A stretch of DNA of 64,000 nucleotides from contig NZ_DASUCC010000063.1 of NCBI RefSeq assembly GCF_035762905.1, positions 1 through 64,000 on the forward strand. The letters are read 5' to 3'. This document shows, in pieces, positions 59,822 to 64,000 of this stretch; the stretch's first letter is position 1, and each line of letters opens with the position of its first letter. The notes beneath the pieces are model-generated. The model ran no database searches. It was given only the letters and a program-made list of their open reading frames with translations, and was not told the origin of the DNA. The position numbers and the translations under genes are program-made. This stretch comes from DASYTH01 sp035762905 (GTDB lineage: Bacteria; Actinomycetota; Actinomycetes; Mycobacteriales; Pseudonocardiaceae).

Positions 59822-60430
59822 ATGGACACCGAACGCCGGCGCCGGATGCCCCGCGCCGAGCGGGAGCGGCAGATGATCGCCGTGGCCGAGGAGCTGTTCG
59901 CCGAGCGCGGCTACCAGGCCGCGGCCATGGACGAGATCGCCGACCGGGTCGGGGTCTCCAAGCCGATGCTCTACGAGTACTTCGGGTCCAAGGAGGGCCT
60001 GTTCGTCGCGTGCATCCGGCAGGCACGGGCGGACCTGCTGGCCGTGACCACCGAGTCGGTGCGCGACGCCGCCTCGGCCGAGGACGCGCTGCGCGCCGGG
60101 CTGGTGGCCTTCTTCGAGTTCACCGACACGCACCGGCGGGCCTGGGAGCTGCTGCGCCGCGAGGTGGCCGTCGCCGGCCAGGCCGCCGCGGACGAGTTGG
60201 AGGCGATCCGGGCGCAGCAGACCGCGCTGGACGCCGCGCTGCTGGCCAGCTACCGCCCGGACGCTCCCGCACGGGACCTGGAGGCCGCGGCGCAGATCAT
60301 CGTCGGCGCCTGCGAGCGGCTGTCGATCTGGTACGTGCAGCAGGAGGACGTGTCGGCCAAGCAGGCGGCCGAGTACGTCATGGATCTGCTCTGGTACGGG
60401 CTGCGGGACCGGCTCGGGTCCCCCACTTGA
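59822..60430 (+). CDS. TetR-family regulator of the divergent monooxygenase
   Basis: The 202-residue product has the HTH AERGYQAAAMDEIADRVGVS followed by KPMLYEYFGSKEGLFVACI, and an AcrR-type ligand domain. ATG 59822 lies 6 nt after the TAGAGT element, so the mRNA may be leaderless. The perfect palindrome at 59782-59800 is the likely operator for it and for the monooxygenase. A hydrophobic substrate of the monooxygenase may be the inducer, which is inference only. Confidence 0.88.
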   Translation: MDTERRRRMPRAERERQMIAVAEELFAERGYQAAAMDEIADRVGVSKPMLYEYFGSKEGLFVACIRQARADLLAVTTESVRDAASAEDALRAGLVAFFEFTDTHRRAWELLRREVAVAGQAAADELEAIRAQQTALDAALLASYRPDAPARDLEAAAQIIVGACERLSIWYVQQEDVSAKQAAEYVMDLLWYGLRDRLGSPT

Positions 60431-60533
60431 TCGATAATTCCGGCTCCGGACCTATCTGCGACTGCGGACCGGGCTCTTGTCGGGTTGAGTGCGTCCTGCA
60501 GGGGCACGGAACCGACCGGAGGGGTGGACGGAA

Positions 60534-60911
60534 ATGGGTGATCCGATCGAGGCGAACTACGTTCCGGACGGCGACGACTGGACCGTCACGGTCCGCAGGG
60601 GCGACCAGCGGCTGACCGGGACCGCGCCGGGAATCATCGCCGCCCGGGACCGGGCCGACCAGCTGGTCGAGGAGCTGGCGCCGGGCGAGGCCAAGCGCGT
60701 CGTGGTGCACCTGCTTGGCGGCGACGCGCTCGAGTTCACCACCGCCTACCTGACCGCGCGGATGACCACCGCGGAACCGGCGCCGGCCGAGCCCGCGGCG
60801 CCGGCCAGGAAGACCCCGGGTCCGCGCGCGCCGCTGGCCGAGGAGTCCAGCGGCGACGGCGCCGCCGCGACGGACGCAACCGACCTAGCGGAACAGCCGG
60901 CGCAGCATTAA
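60534..60911 (+). CDS. Small soluble protein, function unknown
   Basis: The 125-residue product has a compact N-terminal beta/alpha segment (YVPDGDDWTVTVRRGDQRLT, IIAARDRADQLVEELAPGEA) and an Ala/Pro/Glu-rich tail (EPAPAEPAAPARKTPGPRAP). The N-terminal half slightly resembles DUF2188-like small domains, but I do not claim this. GGAGGGG lies 8-9 nt upstream of ATG 60534. It converges with the DUF3618 gene, overlapping by 27 bp. No membrane segment or signal is seen. Confidence 0.65.
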   Translation: MGDPIEANYVPDGDDWTVTVRRGDQRLTGTAPGIIAARDRADQLVEELAPGEAKRVVVHLLGGDALEFTTAYLTARMTTAEPAPAEPAAPARKTPGPRAPLAEESSGDGAAATDATDLAEQPAQH

Positions 60912-61106
60912 CAGCGCCACCAGTACACCGAGCCCGATCAGCGGAAACTTGATCTTCGGGTCGTCCAGCTTGGCCACCACGCTCGCCTTGGCGTTCTCCG
61001 CCAGCTTCTTCGGGTTGGCCTGGTTGCCGAGCCGGTCGAGGGTCGAGGCCAGTGCCTCGCGTGCCTGCTCGATGTCACGTTGAATGGTGTCCGGATCGCG
61101 GGCCAC
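60885..61106 (-). CDS. DUF3618 domain membrane protein
   Basis: The 73-residue product begins ARDPDTIQRDIEQAREALA, a typical DUF3618 helical start, and ends with a transmembrane helix IGLGVLVALLMLRRLF. Members are small membrane proteins common in actinobacteria, often near phage-holin-like DUF1469 genes, with unknown role. GTG 61106 is preferred because GGAGG lies just upstream; GTG 61139 would add 11 residues. Confidence 0.75.
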   Translation of the reverse strand: MARDPDTIQRDIEQAREALASTLDRLGNQANPKKLAENAKASVVAKLDDPKIKFPLIGLGVLVALLMLRRLFR

Positions 61107-61222
61107 GTCGTCCTCCTCGGCTCCCTGCCTTTGGCTCACGGTAGATCACCGGTGATCCCCGCGGGTGCGGCGGGCGCCGGTAGCATCTGTTGACCGCTCG
61201 CCAACAGATCCGGAGGGGCCAG

Positions 61223-62683
61223 ATGCCAGCCAACGGCGCGCCATCCGTGCTCATCATCGGGACCGGCTTCGGGGGCATCGGGATGGCCATCGAGCTGCGG
61301 CGCGCCGGGTTCCGCGACATCGTGCTGCTGGAGAAGGCGGCCGACATCGGCGGCGTCTGGCGGGAGAACACCTATCCGGGGGCCGGCTGCGACATCCCGT
61401 CGCCGTACTACTCCTACTCCTACGAGCCCAAGCCCGACTGGCCGATGCGGTTCTCGTTGCGCGCCGACATCCAGGAGTACCTGCGCCGCACCGCCGACAA
61501 GTACGGCGTCACCGGGCTGATCCGGTTCAACACCGAGGTCACCGCGGCGGCGTTCGACGCCGACCGCGGGCTGTGGCGGGTGGAGACCGCGACCGGCGCG
61601 ACCTACGAGGCGAACGTGCTCATCCCCGCCGTCGGGCAGCTGTCCCGGCCGGCCTGGCCGAACCTGGCCGGCCGGGAGCGGTTCACCGGCCCGGCGTTCC
61701 ACTCGGCCGAGTGGGACCACGGGACGGACCTGACCGGCAAGCGGGTCGCGGTGATCGGGACCGGGGCCAGCGCGATCCAGTTCGTCCCGCTGATCCAGCC
61801 GAAGGTGGCGCGGCTCACCCTGTTCCAGCGGACCGCGCCGTACATCGTGCCCAAGACCGACACCGTTTACCGGCCCTGGCAGCACGCGATGTACCGGCGG
61901 CTGCCCCGCACCCAGCTGGCCGAGCGGGCGTTCTTCTGGGGCCTGTGCGAGTTCGCCACGGTCGGCCTGAAGGGCAACCGGGCGATCACCAAGGCGGTGG
62001 AGTGGCTCTCGGCGGCGCTGCGCGCCCGGCAGATCAAGGACCGCGAGCTGCGCGCGAAGCTCACCCCGGACCACCCGGCCGGCTGCAAGCGGGTGCTGTT
62101 CGCCAGCAACTACTACCCCGCGGTGGCCGCGCCGAACGTGCGACTCGAGACCGGGCGGATCGCGGAGATCACGCCCGGCGGGGTGCGCACGGGCGACGGC
62201 GTCGAGCACCCGGCCGACGTGATCATCTACGCCACCGGGTTCCGCACCACCGAGTTCCTCGGCCCGATGAAGGTGCTCGGCCTGGCCGGCCGCGATCTTC
62301 GCGAGTACTGGAGCGACGGCGCCCGGGCCTACCTGGGCATGTCGGTTCCGGGATTTCCCAACATGTTCCTGATGTACGGGCCGAACACCAACCTCGGCTG
62401 CGGCTCGATCATCTACATGCTGGAGCGGCAGGCCCGGTACATCCGCCAGGCGGTCGAGCACATCGCCGCCGGAACGTCCTATGTGGACGTTCGGCCGGAG
62501 GTGGCCGACCACTTCGACGCCGAGGTGCAGCGCCGGCTGGCCCGCAGCGTCTGGTCGATGTGCCGCAGCTGGTACCGGGAGGACGGCGGGCGGGTGTCCA
62601 CCAACTGGCCCGGTCTGGTCAGCGAGTACGACCGGCGGACCAAAACGCTGGACCTGGCGGACTACCAGGTTGTCGTCAGATGA
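61223..62683 (+). CDS. Flavin monooxygenase of Baeyer-Villiger type, second paralogue
   Basis: The 486-residue product has VLIIGTGFGGIGMAIELRR (FAD), GGVWRENTYPGAGCDIPS, the fingerprint FTGPAFHSAEWDH (about 153) and the NADPH motif VAVIGTGASAIQFVP. It is homologous over its whole length to the protein encoded at 58281-59747. ATG 61223 follows GGAGGGG. The stop overlaps the ATG of the downstream TetR gene (ATGA), so enzyme and regulator are co-translated. The substrate is probably a hydrophobic ketone, cyclic or aromatic, as for the family. Confidence 0.88.
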   Translation: MPANGAPSVLIIGTGFGGIGMAIELRRAGFRDIVLLEKAADIGGVWRENTYPGAGCDIPSPYYSYSYEPKPDWPMRFSLRADIQEYLRRTADKYGVTGLIRFNTEVTAAAFDADRGLWRVETATGATYEANVLIPAVGQLSRPAWPNLAGRERFTGPAFHSAEWDHGTDLTGKRVAVIGTGASAIQFVPLIQPKVARLTLFQRTAPYIVPKTDTVYRPWQHAMYRRLPRTQLAERAFFWGLCEFATVGLKGNRAITKAVEWLSAALRARQIKDRELRAKLTPDHPAGCKRVLFASNYYPAVAAPNVRLETGRIAEITPGGVRTGDGVEHPADVIIYATGFRTTEFLGPMKVLGLAGRDLREYWSDGARAYLGMSVPGFPNMFLMYGPNTNLGCGSIIYMLERQARYIRQAVEHIAAGTSYVDVRPEVADHFDAEVQRRLARSVWSMCRSWYREDGGRVSTNWPGLVSEYDRRTKTLDLADYQVVVR

Positions 62684-63312
62684 CGGTGCCCGCGCCGCGC
62701 TGGCGCCGGCTGGAGCCCGACCAACGCCGCCAGCAGATCCTCGCCTGCGCGATCAAGCTGTTCGGTGAGCGGCCGTACTCCGCCGTGTCCACCACCGAGC
62801 TGGCCCGCGAGGCCGGGGTGGCCCGCGGCCTGATCAACCACTACTTCGGCACCAAACGCGACCTCTATCTCGAGGTGGTGCGGCGCATGGTGACCATGCC
62901 CGAGCACGCGGTGCGCCGGCTGCCGAAGGGTTCGCTCGAGCAGCGGGTGGACGGCGCGGTCACCTGGTTCCTGGACATGGTCTCGTTGCACCCCAAAACC
63001 TGGCTGGCCGCGATCGGCGCCGAGGGCGTCGGCGACGACCCCGAGGTGGACCGCATTCTGGCCGAGGCGGACGACATCGCGGCCGAACGGATCCTCGAGG
63101 CCGTCGACCTGGCCAACGTCGTCGCGCACCGCGAGGAGCTGCGCGCGATGATCCGCAGCTACGGCGCCCTGGTGAAGGCCGCCGCCCGGGAGTGGCTGGT
63201 CCGGGAGACCATGCCGCGCGAGCATGTCCAGCTGCTGCTGGCGAACACCCTGCTGGCCATCCTGCGCGACACGTTCCCGGCGGTCAGAACTTCACCAGCG
63301 CAGAGCCGCTGA
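62680..63312 (+). CDS. TetR-family regulator co-transcribed with the monooxygenase
   Basis: The 210-residue product has a HTH (RQQILACAIKLFGERPYSAV, TTELAREAGVARGLINHYFG) and an AcrR-like C-terminus. Its ATG overlaps the stop of the upstream monooxygenase (ATGA). It converges with the Nramp gene, overlapping by 29 bp. Unlike the first pair, this regulator is in the same operon as its likely target, so autoregulation is expected, but no palindrome in the short upstream gap of the monooxygenase (61107-61222) is obvious. Confidence 0.85.
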   Translation: MTVPAPRWRRLEPDQRRQQILACAIKLFGERPYSAVSTTELAREAGVARGLINHYFGTKRDLYLEVVRRMVTMPEHAVRRLPKGSLEQRVDGAVTWFLDMVSLHPKTWLAAIGAEGVGDDPEVDRILAEADDIAAERILEAVDLANVVAHREELRAMIRSYGALVKAAAREWLVRETMPREHVQLLLANTLLAILRDTFPAVRTSPAQSR

Positions 63313-64000
63313 AGAACTCGTAGACGAAGTTCACGAAGAAGAACCCGAAGAACAGGAAGTTCAGCACCAGGAACAGATGGTGCCACCACCGCGGCCTGGC
63401 CGCCTTGGGCAGTTTGGTGTTCAGGTACATCAACATGAACGGGAAGATCAGCGCGCCAAGGTTCGACATGTTCGCCGAGATCTGCACCAGCTTCACCGGC
63501 GTGGCCAGGTGGATCGCGCCGGCGATCACCGCAAGCACGATGAGCATGTACGGGTAGTAGAACTTCCGCGGGTCACCGTCGAGCACCCGGCGCATCCTGG
63601 GGCTGACCGCGTGCACCGAGTCGGTGAAGTTGCGCACCAGCGCCTCGAAGATGCCGAGTTGGGTGGAGAACAGGATGAACACCCCGACGGTCAGCATGAG
63701 GTAGAACATGCCCTGGCCGTACTGCTCGCCGAGCTTTTCCGCCGTGAAGGTGGGCACGTTCGCGGTGGTCGGCCGCTCCCCGCTGGTGGCCACCACGTGC
63801 GCCATCAGGATCGTGGGCAGCAGCATGCCGAGCATGGCCCCGATGAAGAACACGATCCACTGGTCGACCTTCAGCAGCCCGTACCACCGCTTCCAGCGCG
63901 CCGCGTTCTCCGGCGTGTCCCGGAACGTCACGCCGACCGGTTGGATCTCCGTCTTCTCACCGCGCATCCCGGAGATGAACCCGACCTTGTGGCCCATGCC
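63284..64000 (-). CDS. Nramp-family metal-ion transporter, partial at window edge
   Basis: At least 237 residues are present and the frame continues beyond the right edge, so the N-terminal half lies outside; an ATG near 63997 is internal. Several membrane segments are visible (VDQWIVFFIGAMLGMLLPTI, FYLMLTVGVFILFSTQLGIF, YMLIVLAVIAGAIHLATP) with IFEALVRNFTDSVHAVSP and IFPFMLMYLNTKLPKAARPR. The pattern resembles the C-terminal half of Nramp-like transporters (about 500 residues), which move manganese or iron with protons. The metal cannot be inferred from this part. Confidence 0.7.
   Translation of the reverse strand, partial: GMGHKVGFISGMRGEKTEIQPVGVTFRDTPENAARWKRWYGLLKVDQWIVFFIGAMLGMLLPTILMAHVVATSGERPTTANVPTFTAEKLGEQYGQGMFYLMLTVGVFILFSTQLGIFEALVRNFTDSVHAVSPRMRRVLDGDPRKFYYPYMLIVLAVIAGAIHLATPVKLVQISANMSNLGALIFPFMLMYLNTKLPKAARPRWWHHLFLVLNFLFFGFFFVNFVYEFFSGSALVKF

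Overview
The window is high-GC DNA with GC-rich third codon positions, many GTG starts and very short or overlapping gene junctions. Gene content points to a filamentous actinobacterium, most likely in or near the Pseudonocardiales: an LAxTG (sortase E-type) wall protein, a SARP/NB-ARC/TPR regulator, SigE-type sigma factor, EspR-like regulator, LytR-CpsA-Psr protein, GPP34 protein and several TetR regulators. The family assignment is an inference from gene content. Layout by region: 1-5.3 kb holds a truncated luciferase-like oxidoreductase inside intergenic repeats, then two related secreted proteins sharing one N-terminal domain (one with FN3 domains, one Thr-rich and wall-anchored) around an XRE regulator. 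5.4-8.7 kb holds a PucR regulator and a SigE sigma factor with small membrane partners. 8.7-14 kb holds a LysR regulator with an extra C-terminal HTH in an apparent operon with a frameshifted membrane Hsp70, and a divergent coupled operon of frameshifted sigma factor, small protein and cyclase-homology protein. 14.2-15.35 kb is a non-coding array of about 200-bp repeats, each carrying a GC-rich palindrome. 15.4-18.6 kb carries an acyl-CoA dehydrogenase, a CHRD protein and a secreted dienelactone hydrolase. 18.6-25.9 kb is a five-gene SWIM / DUF5691 / MoxR-like AAA+ / DUF5682 / VWA locus of unknown function, the strongest candidate for an uncharacterised multi-protein system. 26-28.3 kb is a TetR/DHA2-exporter pair with two operator-like palindromes on its promoter. 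28.3-30.5 kb is an EspR-like XRE / ImmA-IrrE protease / DUF6545 membrane triad. 30.6-32.1 kb holds DUF4873 and an enoyl-reductase-like protein. 32.3-40.2 kb holds an APC permease fused to a GNAT domain, GPP34, a FluG-like amidohydrolase plus glutamine-synthetase-like pair, a secreted amidase and an enoyl-CoA hydratase. 40.3-43.9 kb holds a decayed lipoprotein and two hydrolases followed by an ATP-grasp enzyme. 43.9-52.6 kb holds an alpha-hydroxy-acid oxidase and SDR (divergent), an MFS exporter, a GGDEF diguanylate cyclase and the SARP regulator. 52.9-53.7 kb is a probable antitoxin with a multiply frameshifted AbiEii-like toxin. 53.7-58.3 kb holds a phospholipase A2/membrane/DUF4383 fusion, an LCP protein and an XRE regulator. 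58.3-63.3 kb holds two Baeyer-Villiger-type monooxygenases, each with its own TetR regulator. The window ends inside an Nramp transporter. No tRNA, rRNA, CRISPR array, transposase or phage gene was recognised. Several genes are broken by single frameshifts, either real decay or sequence errors.
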